Notes: generated by a model from the sequence alone, not told the origin. A stretch of DNA of 64,000 nucleotides from Nannobrachium achirus (GCA_963921795.1 OY997654.1:878867-942866), one strand, 5' to 3'; counted from the stretch's first letter, positions 42,277 to 52,664 are shown. A program made the numbers and translations.

Positions 42277-42680
42277 GTAAGTAAGAAGTAATGCACAGCA
42301 TAACACAGTATAAGGTTTGGGTGTTCTGTGGTTTTCAGTGTCTTACAATTTAATTCTTCTGGGTGAGGGCCTGCTTAACCAACTGAACTCTTGTTATTTT
42401 AAGGTTATGAGGGTGAACATGATGTGAAGTTTTCAAGTTTTTGTATGCATTGTGACCTTGTAGACACACCTGTAAATAATTTAATTTGCAAAACATGACA
42501 ATGTGGTGGTGTAAGGTTATGACAGCATGTTACATATTTTGTATTCTCTTTTTCTACAGATGCCGTCATGACGTTCAACCCAGAAGCAGAGGACAACCTA
42601 AAGCAGCAGAGGCGGGAGACACAGGGGAACTGTCCATTTCAAGAGGGACACTATGGACTGATATAACTTGAATTAGTTCT

Positions 42681-43249
42681 GGTTGGACCTAAAACCTGGT
42701 AGCTCACTGGACATGCAGGCAAGAGGAGGCAGCGGGGGACACAAACGCATGCACTCAGAACTGATTGAACTGACACTGTGAATTCTGGGGGATCTTGGTA
42801 GTTCTGTTTGGCCTACAGTTTAATCTGGCAACTCACCGGAATACATTTTTTTAATTATTTTTTGTAGTTGTGAACTCACCGGAATATATTTTTTAAATAA
42901 TTTTTGTTGTTGTTGTGAACTCACTGGATTATATTTTTTAATTATTATATTTTTGTTGTGAACACACCGGAATATATTTTATTAATAATTTTGTTGTTGT
43001 TGTGGGACATATGCAAGTAAAAAGGAAACTGTCTGGAAGTTCTCTCTGAGGTAGGCTGTGCTATTATTTAATGTATTTCTTTATTTGTCCAGTGTTAAGG
43101 TAAAAAAAAGGTGAACTGTTATGTTCTTTTCTGGATCAAGCTTAATCAGACCTAGTGACTGCTGTGTGAGCTACCCTCTATTCACTATTCAGTACTTGAC
43201 ACAATTTGGTGTCATACTGTCATATGTCTGGAAGTTGATGTGATGTTAG
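42681..43249. other. Interior of the 11-kb element beyond the last exon-like segment
   Basis: GTGAACTCACCGGAATATAT repeats diverged about four times (42830-42985), a local tandem of about 55 bp. No canonical AATAAA was found here. Confidence 0.5.
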
Positions 43250-44801
43250 CGTTGGTTTTCACGCCCTCTGATGTTTTGCATTTCCAACTTTGGTCATTGA
43301 TGTCAACCTAATGTTGGGTTTTGACAGCAATGCACCTCTTGCTTACATGTCTAACCAACATTGGAGGATGACGTCTTGCCAACGTTGGGTTATGTTCATT
43401 TAACCAAATTAGAACTTGTATCCAAATTTGGAGTTGAACCAGTAATCGTCTACATAACATCTGAGATTAACATCAAGCTGACGTTGGATTATGTCAGTCC
43501 AATTTTATTCAACTAAAATAACTTTTATCCAACGTTAGGAGACCAACCAAAATTCAATGTCAAGATAACATCAGATGCTTACATCAAATCAATGTTTGCC
43601 TTATGACGTCAATCCGATTTACTTTTCAACAAAAATACATTGGGAGTCTAACCTTTAATCAATGTCTACATGACATCAGAGATTGACATCAAACCAATGT
43701 TGGGTCATGACGTCAATCAAACTTAAAAACCCAACGTTGGGAGTCTAACCTTTAATCAACGTCTACATAACATTAGAGATTGACATCAAACAAATGTTAT
43801 GTTATGACGTCAATCAAACTTTGATTTTCAACCAAAATACAACCGGTATCCAACGTTGGAAGTCTAACCTTTAATCAACGTCTAAGTAACATCAGTGATT
43901 GACATTAAATCAACGTTAGTTTAAGATGTCAAACCAACATCAGGTTATGACATCAAACCAACATCGGGTTATGTCGTCTAACCAACGTTAGGTTATGACG
44001 TCAGACAAACTTTCTTTTTCAACATCCAATGTTGGGAGTCTAACCTTTAATCAACGTTTACGTAACATCAGAGATTAACATTAAATCAACATTAGTTTAA
44101 GATGTCAAACCAACATCAGGTTATGACGTCTAACCAACGTTAGGTCATGATGTCAGACAAACTTTCATTCACAACGAAAATACAACTGGTATCCAACGTT
44201 GGGAGTCTAACCTTTAATCAATGTCTATATAACATCAGAGATTAACGTTAAATCGACGTTAGTTTAAGATGTCAAACCAACATCAGGTTACGATGTCTAA
44301 CCAACGTTAGGTTATGACGTCAGACAAACTTTCATTTACAACTGGTATCCAACGATGGGAGTCTAACCTTTAATCAACGTCTATGTAACATCAGAGATTA
44401 ACGTTAAATCGGCGTTAGTTTAAGATGTCAAACCAACATCAGGTTACGACGTCAAAGCAACATCAGGTTCTGACGTCTAACCAACGTTAGGTTAGGACGT
44501 CAGACAAACTTTCATTTACAACCAAAATACAACTGGTATCCAACATTGGGAGTCTAACCTTTAATCAACGTCTATGTAACATCAGAGATTAACGTTAAAT
44601 CGACGTTAGTTTAAGATGTCAAACCAACATCAGGTTACGACGTCAAAGCAACATCAGGTTCTGACGTCTAACCAACGTTAGGTTAGGACGTCAGACAAAC
44701 TTTCATTTACAACCAAAATACAACTGGTATCCAACGTTGGGAGTCTAACCTTTAATCAACGTCTATGTAACATCAGAGATTAACGTTGAATCGACGTTAG
44801 T
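43250..44801. repeat. Right arm satellite of the 11-kb element
   Basis: The landmark GTCTAACCTTTAATCAA recurs at 43646, 43743, 43862, 44038, 44205, 44361, 44552 and 44743. Spacings are 97, 119, 176, 167, 156, 191 and 191. Rich in CAACGTT, GACGTC and GATGTC. The last two units have the same 191-bp period as the left arm but a different sequence. Resumes after an insertion at 45442-45600. Confidence 0.93.
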
Positions 44802-44805
44802 TTAA

Positions 44806-45437
44806 CTAGTTCACAGCCAAATCGCCAAACGTCGCCATTTTGAGGAGGCCCAGCCAGCCAGATCGCCAAACGTCGCCTTCCTGATGATTTTCTGATTTTT
44901 TTGGTATTTTTTTGACATTTTTAGAGCCATAAATGACCATTCTAGCTTCATTTAAGCTTCAGCAATGATAATGCGATGGAAATTATGTCATCGATGACGT
45001 AACCCGGAAGTCATTTGCATATAGCATAGCATATGCAAATTTTAGCATTGAAAGCCAACGTTTTTCTTATCAAACTTTACCATATGTAGACGGATTTTCA
45101 TTCGGAAAAAAATGAGAGGCTGACAGAGTGGTCACCCAGCATCATGGTCGAGTGTTTGAAATAAACTGATTGCGCCCGTGAGGGCGTGCACGATGCTGTT
45201 TGTTTGGGCGCTCCGGCCGGCCGTCAGTTCCATTATAAACACAGGCTGCAGGTCATTCTCATTCAGTCTAATGAGTCAGCCTGATCACTTAGTCGTTGGC
45301 GCACTCTTGTGGTATACAAATAGACTGCAGTTTACAATTATATTCTGGTCATTGATTGTTGTATTGTAGGACTGAAAAAATAATAATAATCCTGGCAGTA
45401 TAGGCGCACAAGCATATTGTAAATGGCTGGGAGAGAG
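44806..45437. mobile_element. 632-bp insertion in the right satellite arm, TTAA TSD
   Basis: The satellite text GTTAGTTTAAGATGTCAAAC is broken at TTAA (44802-44805, 45438-45441). Ends CTAGTTCACAGCCA and TGGCTGGGAGAGAG match inverted at about 10 of 14. It includes two CAAACGTCGCC motifs, GCATATAGCATAGCATATGC, and a 63-codon frame at 45178 of no recognised family. TTAA suits piggyBac or Kolobok. Confidence 0.75.
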
Positions 45438-45616
45438 TTAAGATGTCAAACCAACATCAGGTTACGACGTCAAAGCAACATCAGGTTCTGACGTCTAACC
45501 AACGTTAGGTTAGGACGTCAGACAAACTTTCATTTACAACCAAAATCCAATGGTCATCCAACGTTGGAGTACAACGTTGTCCCAACGTTGTACTGACGTC
45601 GTGTGCCAGCTGGGTA

Positions 45617-45798
45617 TCGTCGTTGTCGGGTGGAAACCTTGCATGTCCAAAACCGTTCGTTTTGTATTTATCATCTATAAAATGTACTAAACTAGTGAAA
45701 ACAGCAACGGTCTTCTATGATGAAGCAAGGCTTTGCTTTACCAAAAGATGTACACATTTGAGACTTGGAGATACGAGGTTTCTGCCTGACAGTGATGA
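45617..45798 (-). mobile_element. TA-target MITE (family A), hairpin deleted
   Basis: TCGTCGTTGTCGGGTGGAAA to CTGCCTGACAGTGATGA. TA at 45615-45616 is shared with the right edge of the 11-kb element; TA follows at 45799-45800. The central hairpin and about 12 bases beyond are absent (GAAAACAGC joins ACGGTCTTC). Confidence 0.88.
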
Positions 45799-46001
45799 TA
45801 TTTTAGTGATTATGTTGCGAGGAAAACGCCATTTTGGTTAAAACTGACTGAAAATAACTTTGTACTTCAGGTTTAAAATGATATGATATGATATTTTTCA
45901 AGTGTTCCAAATATTATCAAATGATCTCGCGGCACCCCTGGACTGCCGTCACGGCACCCCAGGGTGCCCCGTCACCCACTTTGAAAACCCCTGCCATCGA
46001 C

Positions 46002-46445
46002 CTGCTCCTCTATTGCAGCACATGCCCTCTGCGATGCGCAAGAATAACTCGCTCTTATTTTATACCTCGGCGGAAGAAAGCAGAAGTGCATCACATGACA
46101 CGTACGCGTCTTAGAGCACTTTTTCCCATCACGCCCTACAGATGGGGGAGCCGATGAAGACGTTGAGGCAACACTAACTGTGACCACAACTTCCCCTATC
46201 TGTGAGGACAATCAAGAACGGTGGTGGTGAAACACCCACACCTTCGGGTGGTGCTGTTTCCTGTGAGGGAAACAAGGTTGCTGAAAGGGACACATCTGTC
46301 ATAGAAATGCGAACTGGAGAGGCTGTTTTGGAAATTTGTGTTGTTTAATGCAAGGCACCGGCAAAATTAGCACTTGGGTCCAATGTTTAAGAAACATGCG
46401 CCCATGACTCATCTAGTCCAATGTTGTGATTTTGGTGAATCGATT
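46002..46445. other. No recognised feature
   Basis: Low-copy-looking. A small hairpin CACCCACACC-TTCG-GGTGGTG lies at 46229-46247. Overlapping frames of 70-90 codons show no recognisable domain. Confidence 0.4.
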
Positions 46446-46453
46446 ATTTAATA

Positions 46454-46852
46454 CAGTGGTTCTCAACCTTTTCAGGCCGCGACCCCCAAAATAATCATAA
46501 TTTTAACTGGGGACAACCCCTACCCTGACGAGCACTAAGAGTTTTACACAATGTATAACACGGTTCTATTGTGAAATAACGCGAGGCGTTGTGAGCATGT
46601 AGATCGGCTATTTTCACAATTTCTGCCTCTATAATATTTGACAATTTGACCAATGTTTAAGTTGTCATTTTAGAGGTATTCAAAAGTCCTTAAATTGTCA
46701 CTTTAGAAATGTGCAGATAGCCTCTATACACTTAATCGTTATGCTGGTTTGTTTACTGTTGAGTGAGAAAACAACATTGCACATTAAGTTAATCATCTGG
46801 GGACCCCCCAAAATAATTTGGGGGGTCCCGACCCACAGGTTGAGAACCACTG
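46454..46852 (+). mobile_element. hAT-type element D copy, 8-bp TSD
   Basis: CAGTGGTTCTCAACCTTTTC to AGGTTGAGAACCACTG. Duplication ATTTAATA at 46446-46453 and 46853-46860. Hairpin with the left arm deleted at 46571-46617. Confidence 0.96.
46571..46617. repeat. Window-wide hairpin, D/G variant, left arm deleted
   Basis: GTGAAATAACGCGAGGCGTT, GTGAGCATGTAGATCGGCTA, TTTTCAC. Only the first six bases of the left arm remain. Confidence 0.9.
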
Positions 46853-46939
46853 ATTTAATAGACCATGCTCTGGTTTGAAATGCATTCGTAAATCAATCTT
46901 TTCTCCAGCGATTATTTTTGTCTAGACAAATAATAACGT

Positions 46940-47055
46940 ATTATTTTTGGGCTTTTCTGCCTTTATTCACAGTTCAGTAGGTAAACAGAGAGAGAGATGG
47001 ATGCAGCAAAGGTCGCCGGGATCGGGATTAGAACCCGCGACACGCTGTCATCAAT
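46940..47055 (-). repeat. tRNA-derived SINE, reversed, 5'-truncated
   Basis: On the minus strand: GACAGCGTGTCGCGGGTTCT, AATCCCGATCC, GGCGACCTTTGCTGCATCCA, then AATAAAGGCAGAAAAGCCC. Same family as 25015-25728. The A-box side is missing. Confidence 0.75.
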
Positions 47056-47379
47056 CAATCACTCAAACAAACAAACTTTAAATTTAAACACATTTCATAC
47101 ATCAGGTGCTAAAAAGGGGGGAAACATAATAGGCATGTGCACTGACTCAGATAAGTTACACTGGGTGCCGACGACAACATTGACAGGTTGATAAAGGTAG
47201 CTGGCTGTCTGCAGCACCCGCTCAAATTCTCAAATTCCCATAATGCAACGGGAGATAACTCAATCAGGAAATTCGGTTTTGCATAGGCCAATGTTATGAA
47301 ATTCACAAAAATGGATTTATCTTGTAATTTAACTCCAGAACATGTTTAAAACAAACCTTCTCCACCAACTGGAACACCA
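47056..47379. other. No recognised feature
   Basis: Spacer with no repeat ends or coding signal seen. Confidence 0.4.
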
Positions 47380-47465
47380 TATATGGGCATAAAGCTCTGG
47401 GCATAAAGATCTGCCCAACGGGCACTCCAACATGTAACACCATATGGGCATAAAGATCTGCCTAA
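47380..47465. repeat. CCATATATGG repeat, small block
   Basis: CACCATATATGGGCATAAAG and CACCATATGGGCATAAAGAT, a two-unit outlier of the minisatellite at 1146-2780. Confidence 0.65.
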
Positions 47466-48130
47466 AGATCTAACTATGATGGCCTCCACTTGTTATCACA
47501 TTTAGGTGATAGCTAATCACCTAAAAGTTGAGGTGATAACTCTTCACCTCAGCCTATGATAAAGCCTTGCCACTCCTACATTCAATCCCTCAGATACTGT
47601 GCACATCCCTGTGCACACCCCCCGGGCACAGGACTAGTGTAATAATAAATCACATGATTTCACTACCAAGCCAGTGAAAGTGAAACTAAATCCATGGGGT
47701 TTTCCAGACCTGTCTTTCACATTGCTTCATCACTTGTTTAAGGGAAAAAGGCCTAATTAATGTCTTTGCTAAGCTTTAGCTGAAATTGTTTGGGTATTTT
47801 AGCACCATCTAAAGCCAAGAAGGCGCTTTTGTACGTATCTGTCAAGGAGAGCGGCCCACTATGGGAGTGATATGACTAAAAGCAAAACAAATTAAAAGGG
47901 ATCAGGTGAGATTACCATGCCAAACAAAACCCCAGCTTTGTGTAGGAGCCGTGAAATCCACATCCAGGCAGCCAGTGACTGTTTGTGTAGAAGTTAAAGA
48001 GTTGCTGCCGGCAGTTGAGAATAGACTACCAAGCTGCTACTTGAACCCTGTTGCTATTGATCAACCCGGGCTTCAACAAGAAGGAGTTGCACGCACGCAC
48101 GTCACACGCACACGCGCGCGTGTGGGCATG
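47466..48130. other. No recognised feature
   Basis: A local inverted GGTGATAGC-TAATCACC / GGTGATAACTCTTCACC pair lies at 47510-47552. Otherwise nothing supported. Confidence 0.4.
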
Positions 48131-48217
48131 AGGTCAGGCAAGGGCGTCACAAGGGGGGGGACTGAGTTACTAGGGCCCAAGGTGGAGGGGCCTTAAATAT
48201 TTTATACTTTAGCTATT

Positions 48218-48293
48218 GAAAAATAGCGGATATACAAGCATGGGGGTCCTTGACCAAGTGTCGCGCTGCGAGCTTGTAGATCTGCTATTTTTG
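48218..48293. repeat. Window-wide hairpin, J variant, worn
   Basis: GAAAAATAGCGGATATACAA, then GCATGGGGGTCCTTGACCAA, TGTCGCGCTGCGAGCTTGTA, GATCTGCTATTTTT. The inner left arm has been replaced. Confidence 0.82.
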
Positions 48294-48483
48294 AAAAGTC
48301 GTGAAAATGTGTGCAAATCTTTGAATATTATGTATTTTTTTAAGCGAACATTTGTAACTCAATTTTTGCTTCTGGGGGGTCCCTGGAACTAAATATTTTG
48401 AGATAGGGGTCCGTGGCCAAATACATATCTTTTTGGGGGTCCTTCACATGAAAAGGTTTGAGCACCACTGACATAGAAACATA

Positions 48484-48514
<31 letters not shown>

Positions 48515-48568
48515 CCTTAGAAGGATTTGAAATATTCAAAGACTTGGACACATTTTCAAGATTTTTTC

Positions 48569-48640
48569 GAAAAATAGCAGATCTACAAGCTCGCAGCGCG
48601 GCACTCGGTGCCGCGCTGTGAGCTTGTATGCTATTTTTTC
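48569..48640. repeat. Window-wide hairpin, J variant
   Basis: GAAAAATAGCAGATCTACAA, GCTCGCAGCGCGGCACTCGG, TGCCGCGCTGTGAGCTTGTA. The loop centre is ACTCGGT here and ACCGAGT in J copy 1, i.e. the loop is inverted between the two copies. Confidence 0.93.
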
Positions 48641-48720
48641 AATAGTTAAAGCACAAAATGTGAGTGAATCCTTGTACCCAGCTAGGGCCCAGAATTTGGT
48701 GTGACACCCCTGAGGTCAGG

Positions 48721-48949
48721 CACTTGAACAGTATGCCGTAAGGGCAAACATGTCAAAAGGACACAAGCAATAAGCGTACACGTACTCACAAGTTGACAAT
48801 TTTCCCTGCAACATCTCTTGCTCTATTCCCACACCCAGGGACGTGCTGGGCGGTTCATTCCCGGCCGGTCCAGGCTGGCCATTAGGAAAACAATTAAAAT
48901 AAAATGTCGTCCTTCGTTCCATTTTGGGGGCTGGGCGGCCAACAAATTA
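48721..48949. other. No recognised feature
   Basis: Spacer with no supported element. Confidence 0.4.
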
Positions 48950-49184
48950 AATCGTCACTGTCGGGCAGAAACCTTGTATCTCCAAGTTTCAAATTTGTAT
49001 TTTTTTTTTCGCAAAGCAAAGCCCTGCTTCATCATACAAGGCCTTCGCACAAAAGTAGTGAAAACAGCAGATCTACAAGCACACAACGCCTCGCACCGCG
49101 AGGCGTTGTGTGCTTGTAGATCGGCTGTTTTCACTAGTTTAAATCATTTTTAAAATGATAAATACAAAACAAACGGTTTTGGGT
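48950..49184 (+). mobile_element. TA-target MITE (family A), right end lost
   Basis: AATCGTCACTGTCGGGCAGA, CTTGTATCTCCAAGTTTC, hairpin (49058-49134), then ACAAACGGTTTTGG and an abrupt change to GTAGCAGCAGCGC. Confidence 0.88.
49058..49134. repeat. Window-wide hairpin, A variant, perfect centre
   Basis: GTGAAAACAGCAGATCTACA, AGCACACAACGCCTCGCACC, GCGAGGCGTTGTGTGCTTGT, AGATCGGCTGTTTTCAC. Only one unpaired position seen. Confidence 0.96.
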
Positions 49185-49190
49185 AGCAGC

Positions 49191-49221
49191 AGCGCTATAT
49201 AGAGAGATCTCTCTCTATAGT
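49191..49221. repeat. Short palindrome AGAGAGATCTCTCT
   Basis: GCGCTATATAGAGAGATCTC followed by TCTCTATAGTGC, close to self-complementary. Confidence 0.8.
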
Positions 49222-49474
49222 GCACAATGAGGGCCTCTCCAACTCTTTTTCCCGGGCTGAATCAGGGGCCCAGCATGTCCCTGCCCACACCCCTCCTTCC
49301 CCCACCACCTTCCACTCGCCTCCCTCTCTCCATCCAAAGCCCTGAACACATCGTTCCGTCCTACAAAATAATGATGAACAACAAACTCCTGAGAGGTCAG
49401 CTTGACCCCTCAGGGTTGCTAGCCACCTCTTGGAACACAGAATCCTCCCTTATTTGGAGACTGAAAGACGTGTC
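49222..49474. other. No recognised feature
   Basis: Pyrimidine-rich, with a 119-codon plus-strand frame from 49227 that runs into the next hAT element and has no recognisable domain. Confidence 0.4.
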
Positions 49475-49482
49475 CTTTATTG

Positions 49483-49833
49483 CATCGGTTCTCAAAGTGG
49501 GGTCCAGGGACCCCCAGGGGTCCCTGAGGGAGTTCCGGGGGGTCCCCAGCGAAATGATAGTTAGGAACCAAATGGACCCTATGTAACTCGGGGAGTGTCC
49601 AAATGGACGTTAGGGTTAATTTGGTTCCATTTGTACACTCGCAGAGTTAAATTAACATTGATTTTTACAATATAAATTGGGGTCTCAGAGATAGAAATGC
49701 CATTAAATGGGGGTCCGTAGCCTAATGCATGTCAAACTGGGGGTCCTTGAAATTAAAATGGTTGAGAATTGCTAGAGCGGTAAAACAATTCATTTTGGGG
49801 GTCCTTGAATATGAAATAGTTTGAGAACCACTG
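49483..49833 (+). mobile_element. hAT-type element (CAtcGGTTCTCAAAGTGG), 8-bp TSD
   Basis: CATCGGTTCTCAAAGTGGGG to TTTGAGAACCACTG. Flanks CTTTATTG (49475-49482) and CCTTATTG (49834-49841) match at 7 of 8. The interior ACCAAATGGACCCTATGTAA is also seen near 39150. No hairpin. Confidence 0.85.
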
Positions 49834-50004
49834 CCTTATTGAAGTAATAAGGGGACACATTTTGTTCCTAAAATATACAAAAACTATATTATGTACAGCG
49901 AGGTTTTATCTTTTTCTGGGTTCTTATTTTACTTAGAAATAAAGGACGCCCTGCAAGCGGGTGTCATTCATTAGAATTTCAGGTAGTTTGAAGACACATG
50001 CCAG

Positions 50005-50499
50005 CAGTGGTGGAAGAAATTCTCTGATATCTTATTTGACATAAGTAAGAGTAGCAATAGGGCCTACCGCAATATAAGAAAAATACTCTGTTACAAGTAA
50101 AAGGCCTGTGTTCAAAATATTAATTGAGTAAAGTATTCCACACATCGTTCTGTTGTTTTCCTGTTGCTTTGATGAGTTGAATTGCTTGTGTTTTAACCTT
50201 GTACAGCACTTTGATTCGGCTTCATATATAAATAAAGTTTGATTTTATATTGATTTGATAAAAGTACCACAATGCATTGTGATCTTGTGCATCGTCTATT
50301 TTCAAATGGCTGACATGTATACAAAGTAACTAGTATCTAAAAGTAACTAGTATCTAAAAGTAACTAGTATCTAAAAGCTTTCAAATACATGTTTTGGAGT
50401 AAAAGTGACATATTTGAATCCGAGATAAAAGTAAAAGTATTGGATTGTGGAAATACTCAAGTAAAGTAAATGTAGGCCTACTTAGTTAGCACCTCTGCC
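50005..50499 (+). mobile_element. hAT-type element E copy 5, empty M site
   Basis: CAGTGGTGGAAGAAATTCTC onwards; flanks CATGCCAG and TATGCCAG. At 50090-50096 it reads ACTCTGTTACAAGTAAAA with one TTA, the unoccupied form of the site that holds MITE M in E copy 3. A LINE/SINE-type tail (GTACAGCACTTTGATTCGGC, ATAAATAAAGTTTGATT) sits at 50195-50262. The 20-base AAAGTAACTAGTATCT unit is triplicated at 50323-50378. Hairpin right-arm remnant 50272-50317. Confidence 0.82.
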
Positions 50500-50507
50500 T
50501 ATGCCAG

Positions 50508-50795
50508 GCACATTGACCTGGCAGAAACTCAACTCATCAGGACACCAGAAGGAATAATAGGACACTTAACCACAGCTGGCATAGCTGGGGCCCCTTGTCT
50601 GTCCAGGCATACAACATCATTCTTTGTGATTGAATCTTGGACCAGTGAGACCTCTTGAGGAAGACAGCTGTAACTGCACCTGGCTGGTAGGCTACCACTG
50701 CCTGTCACCTGTGGAGTGTGAACCAACATTACCTGAGCTGGCAAAAAGAAAGCCCTGTGTATTAACTTTTATTCCTGCTTCACCTGTACTTGACT
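50508..50795. other. No recognised feature
   Basis: Spacer; short frames only. Confidence 0.4.
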
Positions 50796-50844
50796 TATAT
50801 ATATATATATATATACACACATATATATATATATATATATATAT
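50796..50844. repeat. (TA)n microsatellite, left
   Basis: TA run with a CACACA interruption. A second TA run at 52418-52455 mirrors it across the intervening element. Confidence 0.95.
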
Positions 50845-51557
50845 TAGGGATGCAAAGATATACCGGTACGGATCGTAATCGCGATACAAACGTGCGCGAC
50901 ACGAGTGAATCGGTTCATTCAGGGTGGATCGGTACAATTGACGGCTGGAATCGTGATGTATCGTATCGTGAGTGTCTGGATCAGTACACTCCACGGTTGG
51001 ATCGGTTTTTGCATAATAGTATTTCATTCTATCCTGTGTTTCCGAGGCGCATTGAATGCCCCATCAGCCCTCCCCCCAAAAAGCACTTGTAGCGACTCTA
51101 CAGACATGCATCTTTTACAGCAGCACTGAGCTGCCTGCTCAGCGGAGCGCAGTGAACACCCGACCCGACCGAATGCAGACAGACAGTACTCGTGAGTCGT
51201 GAGCCCACTGGTTAAACATGCAAGATTAGTACCACGTTTAGCTTTATAACATCCCTGTCCAATGTTCGCTGATGTGATCCGTTGTTGTGTCACTGGACTG
51301 GAGCACGCTGCGTGATATTATGATCCACATTCCACACCCGTTTGTTCTTCTTGTCGAGTCTGCGACGGAATTGATTTAAACAAAGCAGAAGCTTCCACTA
51401 CACACACGTATGAACTACAACAACGATACTGGGCGTGCAGCTAGCGATTAAAACAAAGTATTTGACACTGTTTCACAACTTGTGTGCTGTTCCCTCTGCA
51501 AAGAGAGGCTGGAGCCTGATTTATACTTGGCAGCTCGTCGGTGTCGCGCACGCACCT

Positions 51558-51600
51558 AAATAGCAGACCTACAAGCTCACAACGCGACGCGTTGTGACTC
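51558..51600. repeat. Window-wide hairpin, right arm lost
   Basis: AAATAGCAGACCTACAAGCT, CACAACGCGACGCGTTGTGA, then CTCAAATATC. Confidence 0.88.
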
Positions 51601-51683
51601 AAATATCTACGTTTTAAAAAAATTTGGCTGGAAATGGCAAAATCCTAGATTATATTCATACAATATAATAATGATACAGGTCA

Positions 51684-52078
51684 AGGATCCTTAACTGAGA
51701 AGAGAGAGATCAAGCAGGGACCCCCACTGTAGGCTATGTTAGACTACTGTAGGCTATTATATAAAACTGTTGCAGATTAAAACTTGTCAGAGACTTGTTT
51801 GACAGCACTTATCATCAGTGACATTAATACATTACTATGTTGTGTTTATTTGTTCACACATTATCTTTTCTATTAATATGATGGATTTATGTTATTCATT
51901 AAAATCCATGAATTATTATCTCTTAAACCCTCAATAAGTGTTAATGTATTGGCTAATGTTCCCCTATAGGGTTGCTACTTGCTAGGGTTCAATTGGTTAC
52001 TGTAAAAACTAACTATTAATATTTGGCCGCCTCACATAACTCTGAGGACCCTAGGGGTCCCTGACCACCTGTTGAGGA
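51684..52078 (+). mobile_element. Family H-related hAT fragment
   Basis: CAAGGATCCTTAACTGAGAA, GCAGGGACCCCCACTG, CTCTGAGGACCCTAGGGGTC and CCTGTTGAGGAT follow the H order but are strongly diverged and lack a hairpin. Confidence 0.6.
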
Positions 52079-52415
52079 TGTAATGATATATAATAATGAT
52101 ATAATGATATAGTATTAATCAAACAATTCTACCAGCCAGCAAGGAGTGTTCTCCCAGATTTCAATACGTTGGATTGTTAGACAGAGCCTGTCTAAAAATG
52201 TAATGCATTTTTAGTAATTTTTTGGGGGGGAAATTTACATTGGCCTCCTTTGCACTGTGTTGAATTGCACCGAATCGTGAATCGTATCGCATCGTAAGGA
52301 CCAGGGGTGTATCGCAAAGTATCGTGAATCATATCGCATCGTATCGGGGTCAGGGGTGAATCGTGATGTATCGTATCGGCAAGATTTCAATGTATCGCAA
52401 TTATATCGTATCGCT

Positions 52416-52417
<2 letters not shown>

Positions 52418-52455
<38 letters not shown>
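52418..52455. repeat. (TA)n microsatellite, right
   Basis: TA run of about 38 bases. Confidence 0.95.
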
Positions 52456-52458
<3 letters not shown>

Positions 52459-52519
52459 GTGAAATAGTGAAAATTTGCTAATGTTCCACTACATTCCACT
52501 AACCTTTTCCCTTCATAGA

Positions 52520-52645
52520 AATACGGTAAAGTCAAAAGTACAATATTTGACTTTGAAATGTTGTGGAGTCAGAAGTATCCAAAAATAAAAAATAAAATAC
52601 TCAAGTAAGAAACAGACAGTAAATATACTTTGTACACCGCTGGAC
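52520..52645 (+). mobile_element. Family E-like fragment
   Basis: AAAGTACAATATTTGACTTT, GTTGTGGAGTCAGAAGTATC, ATACTCAAGTAAGAAACAG and ACTTTGTACACCGCTGG resemble the 3' third of element E. Confidence 0.6.
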
Positions 52646-52664
52646 AAATGTCCCTGGGGCTAAC

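Larger units (their letters stand above)
39536..42680 (+). other. Candidate spliced transcription unit inside the 11-kb element
   Basis: Short segments bounded by pyrimidine-rich tracts with AG upstream and GT downstream: 39536-39571, 39977-40023, 40510-40580, 40633-40706, 40811-40919, 41517-41592, 42200-42276, and a last one from 42560. Examples are TTTCTCTCTGTGTCTCAG before 40510, CTCTCTCTCTCAG before 40633 and TTTTTCTACAG before 42560. Several start alike (GTGTCTCTG, GTGTCTGCTG, GTGGCGTGACG, CTGGCGTGATG), implying exon duplication. Exons at 39977, 40510 and 40633 are 47, 71 and 74 bases, all two more than a multiple of three, so joining them in a row would shift frame. The unit may be a non-coding RNA, use alternative exons, or be a decayed gene. 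No protein family is recognised and expression is unproven. Confidence 0.45.
48139..48712 (+). mobile_element. hAT-type element J copy 2, 8-bp TSD, two hairpins
   Basis: CAAGGGCGTCACAAGG to GGTGTGACACCCCTG. Duplication AGGTCAGG at 48131-48138 and 48713-48720. Co-linear with J copy 1, plus a 25-28 base poly-A at about 48486-48514. Confidence 0.95.
50845..52417. mobile_element. Non-autonomous element between two TA runs, GTATCG-rich
   Basis: TAGGGATGCAAAGATATACC at the left, TCGTATCGCTGGTA at the right. Dense ATCGTATCG motifs lie near both ends (50870-51000, 52260-52410). The two TA runs suggest it split one TA microsatellite, or that TATATATA is its 8-bp duplication. Contains a hairpin (51558-51600) and an H-type piece (51684-52078). 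Confidence 0.6.

Noticed and set aside
45178-45369. 63-codon frame in the TTAA insertion as a gene
   Set aside because: No family recognised, and its length is within chance expectation for this composition.
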